The notes: a model not told the origin generated them from the sequence alone. A DNA stretch of 64,000 nt from Budorcas taxicolor (GCF_023091745.1 NC_068910.1:40907272-40971271), one strand, 5' to 3'; positions 21,763 through 33,482 are shown, numbered from the stretch's first letter. Made by a program: numbers and translations.

Positions 21763-21872
21763 TCATAGTAATATATATATGTATATATACACATATATAT
21801 TTATGTATGTGTATGTGTGTGTGTATACATACACCTACATATACACATATGTATGTATATGTATATATGAGT
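21763..21872. repeat. (TA)/(TG)-rich simple repeat
   Basis: Imperfect alternating TA, TG and CA dinucleotides ('atatatatatgtatatatac' at 21770 and similar). Confidence 0.9.
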
Positions 21873-22020
21873 ATATTCATTCCAGAATCTGACTCTGGTT
21901 CCCTGATGTCACATTTCCACCTCAGTGCTGTACAGATACAACTGCAGCAGCTTCATGACGTGCTTCCATATGTAGTAAGGCAAGATCTCTGCCATTATGC
22001 TGCCATGTCAAGATTGTTTT

Positions 22021-22370
22021 AACTAACCTCAAAATTGTATCTTTCCTTCCCGCTTTTCTTGCCTTATGAAATCTCAGACCACTTGGCGAAATCCACATAT
22101 TTTTTAGCTTGATAATCTGATTCTAAAATCAAAACTTACTTGCAGATGTTTTATAAACTCTAGGAGTTGTGTAAATGTAAACTGTGAACACCTTATAGGG
22201 AGTAGCATTTCTCATACAGTTCTTACTCAGCTCAGGTATAGGAAGGAAAAATGCAGTGTTCCTATATTGCAACTATTTGTATTTGTCTCCTACAACTTGA
22301 TCTTCTGGTTATTAATACAAAACGTATGCAATATGTAATCTAAGATATTTTCAAGTTGCTAGAGTATTTA
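22021..22370. other. unrecognised DNA
   Basis: No gene or named repeat. Confidence 0.4.
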
Positions 22371-22374
22371 AATT

Positions 22375-22701
22375 TTATTCCCTACTCTCTCTCAAAGACT
22401 GTTCTACCCTAAACATCCCTATCTCTTTCCTAAAGATGTTGTCTAGGTATGAGGGGAGGATGTGCTTCTGCTTCCTCTTGCCATTCTTCCCTTTCTCTGC
22501 CTCCAGACCGGTGCCCCTTGTCCTCTTGGAGCTGTCAGCCCTATTGGCATTCGGGGCTGCAGTCAGCACCTTTTCTCTGGATGTAGACAGGGCCATGCGA
22601 TGCTTTCTGACTACCTCAGTGTCACTCGAGCTCTTACTGGTGCTGCCAACCATCTGATTGTCTGACTGTGAATCCCACGTAGCCTGTAGCTCTAGGAGCA
22701 A
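22375..22701 (-). other. open frame, K/R/S-rich, of doubtful coding status
   Basis: A 108-codon reverse-strand frame in a GC-richer island (about 22440-22760). It reads MLLELQATWDSQSDN, then SSSDTEVVRKHR, EKGKNGKRKQKH and YLDNIFRKE. The start codon is TTG, so a true start is unlikely. 'ctcctag' on the reverse strand just upstream could serve as a splice acceptor. I do not recognise the sequence as a known domain and it is not a repeat I know. It could be an exon, a pseudogene piece or chance. Plus-strand frames over the same bases are shadows or equally doubtful. Confidence 0.2.
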
Positions 22702-22960
22702 GAACCGAGGTGGCCTCCTCTGCCCAGTGTCCCAGCTTCATGTTCAGCTGCTTTGGCTATGCCTTCTCCACAACCGACCCAAGGGCAGAGAATCTAAGAA
22801 ACTAACCATCTGCAGCCCTCAGCTTTCATGTTTCTGCTTTCCACATAGATATGAGAGCAGCCTATTAATCCTCCCAGATTAAAAAGTAGGTGAAGACAGG
22901 AGTCCCTGGCCTCCACGGTTTGCTAAACTATGGAGAGCACTTCCCCTGCTGGGACACCCA

Positions 22961-23855
22961 CATCTGGTCCATTCATGTCTTCCTCTCCCCTCAACTCCCC
23001 ATTACCCCACCTAAGTGAGCAGCGAAAATTGTTTTCCTTTTATTTCCTTCTCATCTTCTTGACTCCAGCTAACCCTAATGGGGTACAGAAGTGTGTCCTT
23101 ACACATTATTCAGATTTTATTTCATGTGATGGCATCCTCTGAAGAAAACCAGTGAATATCATGAGGATGATCCCTCCTGGAGTTGTGCAACTTGGAGGCC
23201 TCTATATCTACACAATGAGGGATTCTTGCAATGCGCCTAACTAGGTCAGTCACAGGAAGTGGAAAGAAGCGAGAAAGTAGTTTAGCAAATCTTTTATGGG
23301 GACAATAGGTTGGTTTTCAAGGCTATTGCCCTACTGAATTGTGAATGTCAGTAGAAGTATTTTCCTTTTGACATTTCTTCTATAGTTAATTCTATTAACC
23401 AGACAAATAGCTAGAAATGACTGGAAAGAAGGTGAAAGCCAGGTGCTATAAAAAGTGAAATAAATATTAAAGAACTTTTAAACATCGCCTCCTTATTCAT
23501 ATAGACCATATAAGATGCAGTATTAACATGAGAAGAACATGGATCTCAAAGTCATTATCACCCAGAGCCTCAGGTTTTATATAAAGAAAAGTGTATAATA
23601 ACACCCTTCTATCTCTTCAGAGAACCTGAAAAGCAGCATTTAAAATTCTGTGCCATTAATCATATCTTTAGTCACCTCCATTTCCCTTTTGTATTTCATC
23701 TCAAAGACTGATTTTAACCACAAATTAGAGGTAGGAACAGCTCAATTAAGATCAGTTCATATTTCTGTAGTCACTAGAGATTAGGGAGTGGCAGGGAGGG
23801 AAAGAAATGAATGGGTTTTGAAAGCTATCCAGTAATAACATTTCATGTTTTCACT
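22961..23855. other. unrecognised DNA
   Basis: No gene or named repeat seen. Confidence 0.4.
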
Positions 23856-23859
23856 TGGT

Positions 23860-24000
23860 CAGCATTTATGAGACTCATCTCCATTTCACAAATGAGGAAA
23901 CCGAAGCTCAAAGGAATCTGGAAATGATTTCAGCTTATACGCTAGCAAGCAGCAAAGACCGAGTTGAATGCCACCCAGGACAAGCTTTGAGGCTATTTCT
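23860..24000 (-). mobile_element. MIR SINE fragment
   Basis: 'ccatttcacaaatgaggaaa' (23881) followed by 'ccgaagctcaaaggaatctg' is the reverse-strand MIR core. The 'gttgaatgccacccagg' block is the degraded tRNA-like part. Confidence 0.75.
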
Positions 24001-24009
24001 CTTTCCATG

Positions 24010-25284
24010 GCACTTTGTACTACAAAGAGAATGTGTTTCGAAAAATTTTAAATGTACCTTCTTGCTCAGTAAAGAGTCATGTAACTCAGAGGTCTGTGTG
24101 GGATAAATGTCAAGCTGCTCTATGGTTTTATTTCAGGAGGTGTTTGGCAGTTCCAGTTCCTGCAGATTTTTCCATAACACTTTCAAGGTTAGGTATTAAG
24201 AGTAAGTCAGTAAGTTAGACTGTGTTTTACAAGAATAAATATCTGTGGTCCTCTTAACTGTATTTTATGGCTACGAGACACCATGTTTTTTCATCTCCTT
24301 CCCCTCACATATACACAGTATCTCTGTTTGAATTGCATGATGACCATGTTCTCACTTTATTTTTTATTTAACCTTGGCTTAGATCTTAGTTATTTCCAGG
24401 GGAAAAAAGTGACACACATTTTAGGAATATCTAGGTAGATTTAAGAATGATGTAGTGCACGTTCAATCTCATTTAATATTCAGCTTCACTTACGATTTAA
24501 TTCCCCTGTCACTTCCAAACACTTTGGGTGTCTAGGACTAGGCAATTTGTGCATTCATTTCACATTTTATATGGATCCTTCTGACCTTATGTATCATGCC
24601 TCATGTTTTTATTACATCTTATCAGACCTGATCTTATCATAGGATGTTTCATTTTCTCCTATAACTAAGATTTACTGTGCCCAAGGGTTCTCAAATTTTA
24701 GAGGCTATTTCATTTTAATTTTGTGTCATTTTTTGAAATGAGCTCCATAATATATATATAGCTTTGACTTGCCTCAAATTGAAGTTTATCATTAATTTCC
24801 TTTTGAAAATGGGCCCAGCCTACTGACAGCAGGTAAATGGTTACTTCTGCAATAAATTGCAATGTCTTATTTGTGTCCTAAAACCAAAAGCTTTGTTGTA
24901 AAAAATAAAATTGCAGACACCAAAGGAAATAATATTTTGAGGTTAGCTGTCAGGTTGCATAAATGCAATAAAGCTTCCATTTTTATTTGAATTAGTTCCT
25001 AGCTTTTTTTTTTTTTTTTTTGGTAGGACAATTTTTCATTGGCCTCTGAACTCTTTGGAGACAGAGCATGATTCTTCTGATGTTTAGGAGCTGCTGAAAT
25101 GAGACTATTTATAAATTTAATAGATATATTTGTAAGGCCCTTATGGAAATAATTTCCAGTTAAGGCACTGCTTTTTAGCTAGAATAAAGAGCCATAAATA
25201 ACAGTGACCTGCTTTAAAACAATGGCTGACTTTAAAAATAGATAAAGCCTGGAGGGGGAAATAGTCATATTTACAACAAATCTT
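24010..25284. other. repeat-poor block; possible conserved non-coding DNA
   Basis: No coding signal or nameable repeat apart from a T18 run near 25004-25021. The 24640-25250 part is AT-rich but not low-complexity, which is compatible with a conserved element. Confidence 0.35.
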
Positions 25285-25755
25285 TTCTCCTATGACCTCA
25301 GAATTCCAATTCTAGGAATTTAAAATCTAAAAGAATAATCGGAGACACTTAACAGAGTATTAAGAAGTTCCTTGTGGCCTTTTTTATCATAGCAAAAACA
25401 TGGGAAACAGTCAAACTATCAAATAACAGGAAAATGATTTCCCATAATAAGCTCCACAGTCCTTATAAAATAATGATGAGTTTGATGTAAAGAAATGACA
25501 TGGGGAAAGGTGTACAAAGTTAAGTTATAAAATATAACATAAAACAACAGACTAAAATATGAAAAATGAAACTGTCTACAGTTATAATGCCAATTTGAAA
25601 AACATTATCTTTATGCAGAGGAAAAAATGATAAAAATTCATTCCAAAATGATATTAATGATATGAAAGGCTGGTAGGTTTAAGGATGAATTTTACTTACT
25701 GTTTATAAAATTTGGGAAGAAAAATTTCTAATATTTTTAAACAATGAGACTTATA
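25285..25755 (+). mobile_element. L1 (L1M-type) 3' end
   Basis: In order: 'ccaattctaggaatttaaaa', 'gaataatcggagacactta', 'ttatcatagcaaaaacatgg', 'gggaaacagtcaaactatca', 'gaaatgacatggggaaaggt', and a closing 'ttttacttactgtttataaa'. This is a decayed L1 ORF2 end plus 3' UTR. Confidence 0.8.
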
Positions 25756-25764
25756 CTAGGCACT

Positions 25765-25982
25765 TTACAAGGTGGCACTAGTAGTAAGGAACCCACCTGC
25801 CAATGCAGGAAACATAAGAGATGTGGGTTCAATCCCTGGGTTGAGAATATCCCCTGGAGAAGGGCATGACAACCCACTCCAATATTCTTGCCTAGAGAAT
25901 CCCATAGACAGAGGAGCCTAGAGGGATACAGTGCATAGGGTCCCAAACAGTCAGACACAACTGAAGTGACTTAGCATGCAGC
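25765..25982 (+). mobile_element. Bov-tA SINE
   Basis: Variant head 'aaggtggcactagtagtaag', B box 'gggttcaatccctggg', tail to 'gaagtgacttagcatgcagc'. Confidence 0.92.
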
Positions 25983-26655
25983 CACTTTCCAAAAATCATA
26001 AGAAACTTCTTCTTAAGGTTTAATGCTTTGTTTAAAAAAACAAAAATCAGAAAACAAAAGGCTAAGAAAACACCAACTGGTGGTCAGTATATTATGCCTT
26101 TGTTCTTTAAAAATAATACTTCTTTCATACACTTCTGTGAAATTCCCACCAGACACATTCTATCAGATCTAAATCTCTTTTTCACTAAGAATCATGTTGT
26201 GCTCAGTGGTTATTTGTGTACAAAAGGGGAGGAATTTGGGACTTTTAAACAAACATTCATTCACTAGTTCACTTAAGACAGCTCCAATAGACAGGTCCTT
26301 CTCTGACCCTTAGAAGCATTCAGCAGTAAAATGGCATTGTTATGAACCCAGAGTTCTCATAGAAACCTTGAAAGAATTATTCCTAATTGCATCTGTTGCT
26401 TAAAATGTAATTTAAGGATGTGTGCACAATTCTTTTTGCAACTTCCCTGAAAAGTGTTGTAAACTGTTAATATCATTTTTCAGATCCAATCTGGAAACCC
26501 CTAGTCTCTCCCACTCTGCACCCTGGGACCCAATGTTCATCATCAGCAAACTTGCCTTTTTTGTCAGCCATACCTACTCTACCTGAAAACGGCTTGCTCC
26601 TTGGTCTCTCTGCTTCCTTTTTAGACCTATGCAGTGGTGGCTATTTATTTTCCTT
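25983..26655. other. unrecognised DNA
   Basis: No gene or named repeat. Confidence 0.4.
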
Positions 26656-26657
26656 TT

Positions 26658-26812
26658 GGAGTTGGTGGTGCCATCAACCATCTCATCCTCTGTTGTCCCC
26701 TTCTCCTCCTGCCTCCAATCTTTCCCAGCATTAGAGTCTTCCGAAATGAGTCAGTTTTTCACATCAGGTGGCTAAAGTATTGGAGTTTCATCAGTTTCAT
26801 CAGTCCTTCCAG
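26658..26812 (-). mobile_element. BovB 3' fragment
   Basis: 'aaccatctcatcctctgttg', 'ccttctcctcctgcctccaa' and 'tttcccagcattagagtctt' show BovB C-terminal coding sequence in reverse. The terminal CAGTTCAGT end is missing. Confidence 0.8.
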
Positions 26813-26968
26813 GTAATGATTTTCTTCTCATATCTTTCACTGAACAGAATCAGAAGTGAGATGGATAGATATCCTCCTTGTTTCTCATTGCAGCTGGACC
26901 ATGTTTTCTCCTCAGAACTCCAGCTTCTCTTTCTCTCTCTTTTTTAATTAAGGGAATATAACCATCAC

Positions 26969-27006
26969 AAAGGGTCAGACATGGCTGAGCAACTGAACTG
27001 AACTAA
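26969..27006 (+). mobile_element. BovB/SINE terminal remnant
   Basis: 'gggtcagacatggctgagca' followed by ACTGAACTGAACT. This is the 3' terminus shared by BovB and Bov-tA, with no body attached. Confidence 0.6.
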
Positions 27007-27021
27007 ATCTGTTAGTAGCAT
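27007..27021. repeat. target-site duplication, left copy
   Basis: ATCTGTTAGTAGCAT; matches 27632-27646 at 14 of 15 bases. Confidence 0.88.
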
Positions 27022-27631
27022 AGTGAGAGACTTTATTTTGGGGGGCTCCAAAATCACTGTAGATGGTGACAGCCGCCATGAAATTAAAAGACACTTGCTC
27101 CTTGAAAGAAAAGCTATAACCAATCTACACAGTCTATTAAAAAGCAGAGACATTACTTTGCCAACAAAGGTCCGTGTAGTCAAAGGTATAGTTTTTCCAG
27201 TAGTCATGTATGGATGTGAGAGTTGGACTATAAAGAAAGCTGAGCACAGAAGAATCGATGCTTTTGAACTGTGGTGTTGGAGAAGATTCTTGAGAGTCCC
27301 TTGGACAGCAAGAAGATCCAATCAATCCATCCTAAAGGAAATCTGTCCTGAATATTCACTGGAAGGACTGATGCTGAAGCTGAAACTCCAATACTTTGGC
27401 CACCTGATGCAAAAAAAAACCCTGACTCATTTGAAAAGACCCTGATGCTGGGAAAGATTGAGGGTGAGAGAAGGAGACAACAGAGGATGAGATGGCTGGA
27501 TGGCATCACCGACTCAATGGACATGAATTTGAGTAAGCTCTAGGAGTTGGTGATGGACCGGGAAGCCTGACATACTGCTGTCCATGGGGTTGCAAAGAGT
27601 TGGACATGACTGAGTGACTGAACTGAAATGC
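27022..27631 (+). mobile_element. 5'-truncated BovB LINE with TSD
   Basis: About 610 bp. The open frame 27023-27445 begins at the end of the RT domain (RDFILGGSKITVDGDS) and continues through VVMYGCESWTIKKAEH, RVPWTARRSNQSILKE and LKLQYFGHLM. An A9 run near 27411 then shifts the frame. It ends in TGACTGAACTGAA. It lacks all catalytic sequence. Confidence 0.93.
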
Positions 27632-27646
27632 ATCTGTTAATAGCAT
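27632..27646. repeat. target-site duplication, right copy
   Basis: ATCTGTTAATAGCAT, second copy of 27007-27021 with one G/A difference. Confidence 0.88.
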
Positions 27647-28008
27647 CTGCTCCATCTCCTCAGCATTTCAGTGAAGGTTTTAGCACTTGATCTTGTTTTT
27701 ATTCTCTCCTTTTCTGGTGTAGATTTATGGCCCATCACAGCATATACCCACTGTTCTCTTATACCTTATTCTCTAGAATGCTCTCCTAGCAACATCCCAA
27801 CTCTCCTTACATCTAAATTTCTACTCATTTCATGTCTCCATCTGATCAGTGAACATGGCTGAACAGCTTGACTGATTGAGGGCATTTATATTTCCACCAA
27901 TGGATCTTAACTTGGTCCTTATCACATTTTTCTGATAATTACCTGCTGTATGAGAGGACCCATCTTCTGTGTCACTTCCTCCATGTATTCCTCATCCCTT
28001 TACCTAAC
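27647..28008. other. unrecognised spacer
   Basis: Pyrimidine-rich in places; possibly very old LINE sequence but not nameable. Confidence 0.35.
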
Positions 28009-28878
28009 TTCAGTTCAGTTCAGTCGCTCAGTCATGTCTGACTCTTTGTGACCCCATGAATCGCAGCATGCCAGGCCTGCCTATCCATCACCAACTCCTG
28101 GAGTTCACTCAAACTCATGTCCATCGAGTCGGTGATGTTATCCAGCCATCTCATTTTCTGTCGTCCCTTCTTCTCCTGCCCCCAATCCCTCCCAGCATCA
28201 GAGTCTTTTCCAATGAGTCAACTCTTCACATGAGGTGGCCAAAGTACTGGAGTTTCAGCTTTAGCATCATTCCTTCCAATGAACACCCAGGACTGATCTC
28301 CTTCAGAATGGACTGGTTGGATCTCCTTGCAGTCCAAGGGACTCTCAAGAGTCTTCTCCAACACCACAGTTCAAAAGGATCAGTCCTTCGGCACTCAGTT
28401 TTCTTCACAGTCCAACTCTCACATCCATACATGACCACTGGAAAAACCATAGCCTTGACTAGATGGACCCCTGTTGGCAAAGTAATGTCTCTGCTTTTGA
28501 ATATGCTATCTAGGTTGGTCATAACTTTCCTTCCAAGGAGTAAGCGTCTTTTAATTTCATGGCTGCAGTCACCATCTGCAGTGATTTTGGAGCCCCCAAA
28601 AATAAAGTCTGACACTGTTTCTACTGTTTCCCCATCTATTTCCCATGAAGTGATGGGACAAGATGCCATGATCTTCGTCTTCTGAATGTTGAGCTTTAAG
28701 CCAACTTTTTCACTCCTCTCCTCTTTCACTTTCATCAAGAGGCTCTTTAGTTCTTCTTCACTTTCTGCCATAAGGGTGGTGTCATCTGCATATCTGAGGT
28801 TATTGATATTTCTCCTTGCAATCTTGATTCCAGCCTGTGCTTCCTCCAGCCAGCGTTTCTCATGATGTACTCTGCATA
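28009..28878 (-). mobile_element. 5'-truncated BovB LINE
   Basis: About 870 bp. The reverse-strand frame is open from the catalytic YADD (28781-28792) through KLNIQKTKIMASCPITSW, KAMVFPVVMYGCESWTVK and RVPWTARRSNQSILKE to LKLQYFGHLM. The upstream half of the same frame (29014 to about 28860) is unrelated host or L2 sequence, so the 262-codon frame is a chimera created by insertion. No clean TSD found. Confidence 0.93.
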
Positions 28879-28929
28879 TAGTGCACTTCTTGCATTTTCT
28901 CTTAAGTAAAGCCAGTGTTGTCTCTGTTT

Positions 28930-29195
28930 CATTGTGCTTATTCAAGGAATGCTGTGGGCTCTCATTCTTGACTCCTTTTTCTACTCCTAACAATAAAAAC
29001 ATAAACAAGCTCACCTATTTAAAATTAAATTCCATTCTCGGCCCCACAATCTTTTCTGACTACTCTCCAATTTCTCTATTTTGCTTTATGATAAAAATCC
29101 TTGAAAATGTCTGTACCTACTGTTTCTACATAACTCACCCCTTCTTTGTTTCTCAGTACACCGCATATAATTTTGGCCTTCTCCAGTCCACTAGG
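28930..29195 (+). mobile_element. L2 LINE fragment
   Basis: 'ttctgactactctccaattt' (29057), then 'aaaaatccttgaaaatgtct' and 'gtacctactgtttctacata', match in order the L2 RT-region sequence. Heavily decayed. Confidence 0.6.
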
Positions 29196-29204
29196 ACCAA
29201 TTAA

Positions 29205-30854
29205 AGCAAGGTTAACAAATTAGGTGTGTGTTTTTTTTTTTAAGAGACTAGAAAAAAAATCCAGCATGGAAACTAACATTTTTAAAAAGGAAGTCTTTTT
29301 AAAAGAACTTTTTAAAAAGTTCTCTTAGGAGCAATTGTTTCCTTTTTTCCATCATTAGGAAGATAGAATCAAACAATTATAATATTAATATTTTACTTCA
29401 TTTTTAAAGGCAAAAATGTGGGTGGTTGGTGGTTGGTCACACTTCAAATTTGGTGATAGCAGTCCAGAGAGGACCGTGGTATGCAATATAAAAATTACTA
29501 GAATTTAAAGTTTTCTATCACATTGACATCTTGTAGGCAGGAACTTCCGTTTCAGTTTTATTAGTAATTTATGCAATGTATTTCCTTATTGTTTAAATTG
29601 TTCAAATTTTAATTTTAGTGATATTCTATTTTGTACAGGTTATGTATTGCCAAATAAAATATTTTAACTTTATTCTGATTAATGAATTATGCAATTGATC
29701 AGGAAATGACTGCCATATGCAGTCTTTTGGTTTACTCTTTTTTTAGTTTTAATTTTTTTCTGTATACTCTGAATATAATTTTAATGAGTATTGGTATATA
29801 ATTTGCTACTTAAGTGGTTTTTACTCAGGCATTTTTGGAGGGGGGAATAGCCAGAATCAGAGAACCAACTAGATTTAGACAGCTTGACTGTTCCAACTGG
29901 GTGATGTAGTCCAGTATGGTCATTGTCCAAACTTGACCTCTCTACTTAAAAAGGTTTTAGGAATTCGCAGTTATAAAGCAATATCCTGAAGCAATGATTG
30001 TGTGTATGTCTCTGTGTGTGTCCATGTCTGCAGTTCTGTGTGTTCATATCAGTAACTTATTTCCCTACTGATTTTGATGTTTTGTTCTTTATCTTTTGTA
30101 CTGATGATTGTCCAGCAATTTTTAATCCTAGTTTTAAGATGACTGCATTTGTAAATGTGTAATAGACATAAATAAGATGATTGAAGTAAAGTAAAATTTA
30201 ATAAAAGTATTAAAATACCAAAGACTATATTTCAATAGCACCTTTATATTATCATAGTATCTCTTTATTTTTAAAAATTATTTAATTTTTAATATAAACC
30301 ACCTGTAACTGCCAGTTTAAGTTTTGATGAAAAACTGGAGTAGAACTTATTTAATTTTTGCAGTTTAGGTGTGTGTGAATATTATTGGTAACTTGTGCAG
30401 GAGTTACATTTAATACCATGTTCTCCTTTTGTATATTATCATAGAAAGGTTTTTACAAATCTAACTCATGTCAGTTGATTATAATTATTATTATTTATTT
30501 TTTTATTGCCAATATTTGGAGAATGAAAGCCTTTTTTGAAGTTGATTCCTTCCTTTTTTTAAAAAAATCACTATTTCTATATATGTTTTTAAGTCACTTT
30601 TGTTTAATGCTCATAACTTATACTGAGTCCTGGAATTTTCCTAAATCCTTCAGTTTTCTCAGAGTCTTCACTTTTTTAGCTGATTATTAGTGTACAGATT
30701 TTGATCTCTGCTTACATATGTGCATTATATCATTTCCACTGGGCATTGAGGAAGATAGCATAGAGACTTCTGACAAATTTATGACAAAAGGAAAATTATA
30801 TTTTTGTTGTTTATATCTCACAGCCTGAGTACATATTGATATTGTTAATTTATC
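29205..30854. other. AT-rich DNA, nothing recognised
   Basis: About 1.6 kb. It includes a 20-base perfect palindrome at 29304-29323 and a TG-rich patch near 29998-30045. No coding signal. Confidence 0.4.
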
Positions 30855-30861
30855 CAAACCG

Positions 30862-31370
30862 ATAGCATATTCAAAAGCAGAGACATTACTTTTCCAACAA
30901 AGGTCCATCTAGTCAAGGCTATGGTTTTTCAGTGGTCAAGTATAGATGTGAGAGTTGGACTGTGAAGAAAGCTAAGCGCCGAAGAATTGATGCTTTTGAA
31001 CTGTGGTGTTGGAGAAGACTCTTGAGAGTCCCTTGGACTACAAGGAGATCCAACCAGTCCATTCTAAAGGAGATCAGTCCTGGGTGTTTTTTTGGAAGGA
31101 ATGATGCTAAAGCTGAAACTCCAATACTTTGGCCATCTCATCCGAAGAGTTGACTCATTGGAAAAGACTCTGATGCTGGGAGGGATTGGGGGCAGGAGGA
31201 GAAGGGGACAAGTGGAGAAGTGATGGCTGGATGGCATCACTGACTTGATGGACATGAGTCTGAGTGAACTCCAGGAGTTGGTGGTGGACAAGGAGGCCTG
31301 GCGTGATGCAATTCATGGGGTTGCAAAGAGTCGGACACGACTGAGCGACTGAACTGAACTGAACTGAACT
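30862..31370 (+). mobile_element. 5'-truncated BovB LINE
   Basis: Starts at 'gatagcatattcaaaagcag', then SWTVKKAKRRRIDAFELW, RRLLRVPWTTRRSNQSILKE and the RMRWLDGIT region (damaged), ending in four ACTGA-type units. GCATATTCA occurs at 30865-30873 and again at 31373-31381. It could be a TSD, but the left copy also fits the BovB consensus. Confidence 0.93.
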
Positions 31371-31377
31371 GTGCATA

Positions 31378-31574
31378 TTCACTCGGGCGTTTCCAACTCT
31401 TTGTGACCCCATGGACTATAGCCCGCCAGACTCCTCTGTCCATGGGGTTCTCCAGGCCAGAATACTGGAGTGGATTGCCATAGCTTCCAGGAGATCTTCC
31501 CAACCCAGGAGTCAAACACTGGTCTCCTACATTCTAGGGAGATTCTTTACCATTTGAGCCACCAGGGAAGCCCT
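31378..31574 (-). mobile_element. Bov-tA SINE, 3' tail shortened
   Basis: Reverse-strand: 'tccaactctttgtgacccca', 'actggagtggattgccatag', B box 'gtcaaacactggtc', head end 'ccatttgagccaccagggaa'. It directly follows the BovB 3' end. Confidence 0.92.
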
Positions 31575-31575
31575 A

Positions 31576-32429
31576 TTTAAACCTTACCAGGTTCTTTAAT
31601 CCTTTTCCTCTCTTTTTCTGGTCAGGTTTCTCTTCTGTTATGTATAATCTACTTGCATACATTATATATAATCATATATACTATGTCACAGGAAGTCATA
31701 CTGTTAAATAATGCATCCTATGAAATAAATAAATACAGTGTTACCTATAATTTTAGAAAGTTATTTACACAATTGAATTTTAGTTATGCCAGATATAATG
31801 TCACTAATGAATATAAATAAATATAGCATTTTAGAGTTAGAAGAAAAGAAATATGAATATAAAAATCACAAGTAGAATATACACAGGAATTATCTAATAA
31901 CTAAACTACATGGTCTTTTAAACATTTTGACTGCTATAATGACTGGGCACTCTTTTTACAGTTTATATATAACCAGATGATTTACTTTAAGGTATTAAAA
32001 GAAAATAGTGAAAAATGGCAGGGGGGTGGTAAAAACAGTACCTTCTGTGTTTGTAACAGTATATATTGGTAGACTATTTTTCGTAAACAATTAAGAGATA
32101 TATGAAATCCTTAAAATTTCTTAACTCTTTGGTTTACTGTTTTACTTATGTCAACATACATATATTTTTGTTTTATTTACATGCAGAAAGGTTAAGCTGT
32201 GAATTGTCCTCAAGTTTCCTGGTTTTGGAGGATCACAATGATAGCATATTATTTCCTGGCCTCAAGAGTAAGTGTGAGTCCTGGTTGTGTAAATCACAAA
32301 ACTTTACCTTTGGTGGCTATGACACCAGGGTTGGTCCAGGGTATGGGCACACCACCAAAGACAGAGTCCAAAAGGTTTTTCATAATGGAATAAGCACAAC
32401 ATATCTGTTTTTGCTCCATGCCTTGCATT
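31576..32429. other. AT-rich DNA, nothing recognised
   Basis: The 110-codon plus-strand frame at 32102-32434 has no recognisable domain and I regard it as chance. Confidence 0.4.
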
Positions 32430-32775
32430 CTTAAGGTAGGAGCCTATGGTTCTTGCCACATGGAAATCATGAGAACTGGCAGCCTGAGAGCCTGAGAAAA
32501 TCCAAAAGAGTGCAAGAAGTAGGTAGTAAAGGAGGCTAGCCAGAAGCAGGGTGATGGAGGGGCAGAGAGACGAGACAGAGAGAGAAAGGCCTGATGGGGT
32601 TCTGTCTTGAATCCAGTTTTTCTCTGTTCTCAATTATTAACCAATAAATCCTCATTTAATTTATTGACTATTAAATATTTATTGGTTAATATATTAACCA
32701 ATAGATCCTCATTTTCGTGAGAGCCAGTTTGAGTTTTTGTTTTCTTGCAACTGGAGTATTCTGACTGATGCAAGC
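32430..32775 (+). mobile_element. old MaLR-type LTR
   Basis: 'cttgccacatggaaatcatg', purine-rich middle, 'taaccaataaatcctcattt' (polyadenylation-type signal) and the end 'gccagtttgagtttttgttt', 'cttgcaactggagtattctg'. Within it 'aaccaataaatcctcatt' and 'aaccaatagatcctcatt' form a short imperfect repeat. Confidence 0.6.
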
Positions 32776-33379
32776 TTTATAAGGACCTATATGATAAAAT
32801 TAAAACCACTTATCATAGAAGAGTAAATGTTAAAATTATTCTATAACATCTTATATGGAGCATTGTTACAGATGGCCAAAGAGAGACAGCAACCAGAAAA
32901 GTATATACTTGTATGTAAAACAGAAGCAAACATCTACATATGAAAAAAAAAAATAGCTGGCATTGATTGGTGAGATGAGAAATAGTTCATTTTCTGAAAT
33001 TTTTCTGCCTTGTTTTATATTTTAAAGAAAACATTTTGCCTTAAAAATAAGTTTAGTAGAGACGATACAAAACTTTAATGATATTTTTATTTTTACTGAA
33101 GAGATTTCTTAAACAGTGATTCTGAAACTTGTCAGAACAGAGTCTGGGGAATACAAATTTCTGGCTTTATCCTAGCCTACTGTGTAGAAATCCTGAAAAT
33201 GGGCCCAAGTATTCCAAGTGTCCAGAATCAGAACCTCTGGAACTAAAACAGAGGTGGCACAAAGTAACAGCTGAGAGAGTCTGGCTGAGATTTCACAGCC
33301 ATGGATGTGAATACACTTTTGCCATGAGAAACTGTAATGGTTCCCCTTTGAAGAATTCATGTGTTCCCTCTCAGCTTTG
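32776..33379. other. unrecognised DNA
   Basis: No named repeat. A short frame (33129-33380) without domain features is probably chance. Confidence 0.4.
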
Positions 33380-33482
33380 ACTTGTTATCTCTAAAGTGAG
33401 GCTAATTATTCCAGTTGTGAGGGTGGATGAAGCGATGCTTGTGTAGCATGCAGCACCACACAGAGGCACAGTGTAAGCACTC
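33380..33482 (+). mobile_element. MIR fragment
   Basis: 'tctctaaagtgaggctaatt' then 'ggtggatgaagcgatg' and 'cacagtgtaagcactcaagt' follow the MIR 3' half order, strongly diverged. Confidence 0.5.

Noticed and set aside
28056..28685. 209-codon forward frame
   Set aside because: Antisense of the BovB copy at 28009-28878; the real coding direction is the reverse strand.
30865..31381. GCATATTCA as a sure TSD of the BovB at 30862-31370
   Set aside because: The left copy also matches the BovB consensus at that position, so the match may be coincidence. Kept only as a possibility.
32102..32434. 110-codon frame near an LTR
   Set aside because: No domain, ends in LTR sequence, and composition is like the surrounding DNA.
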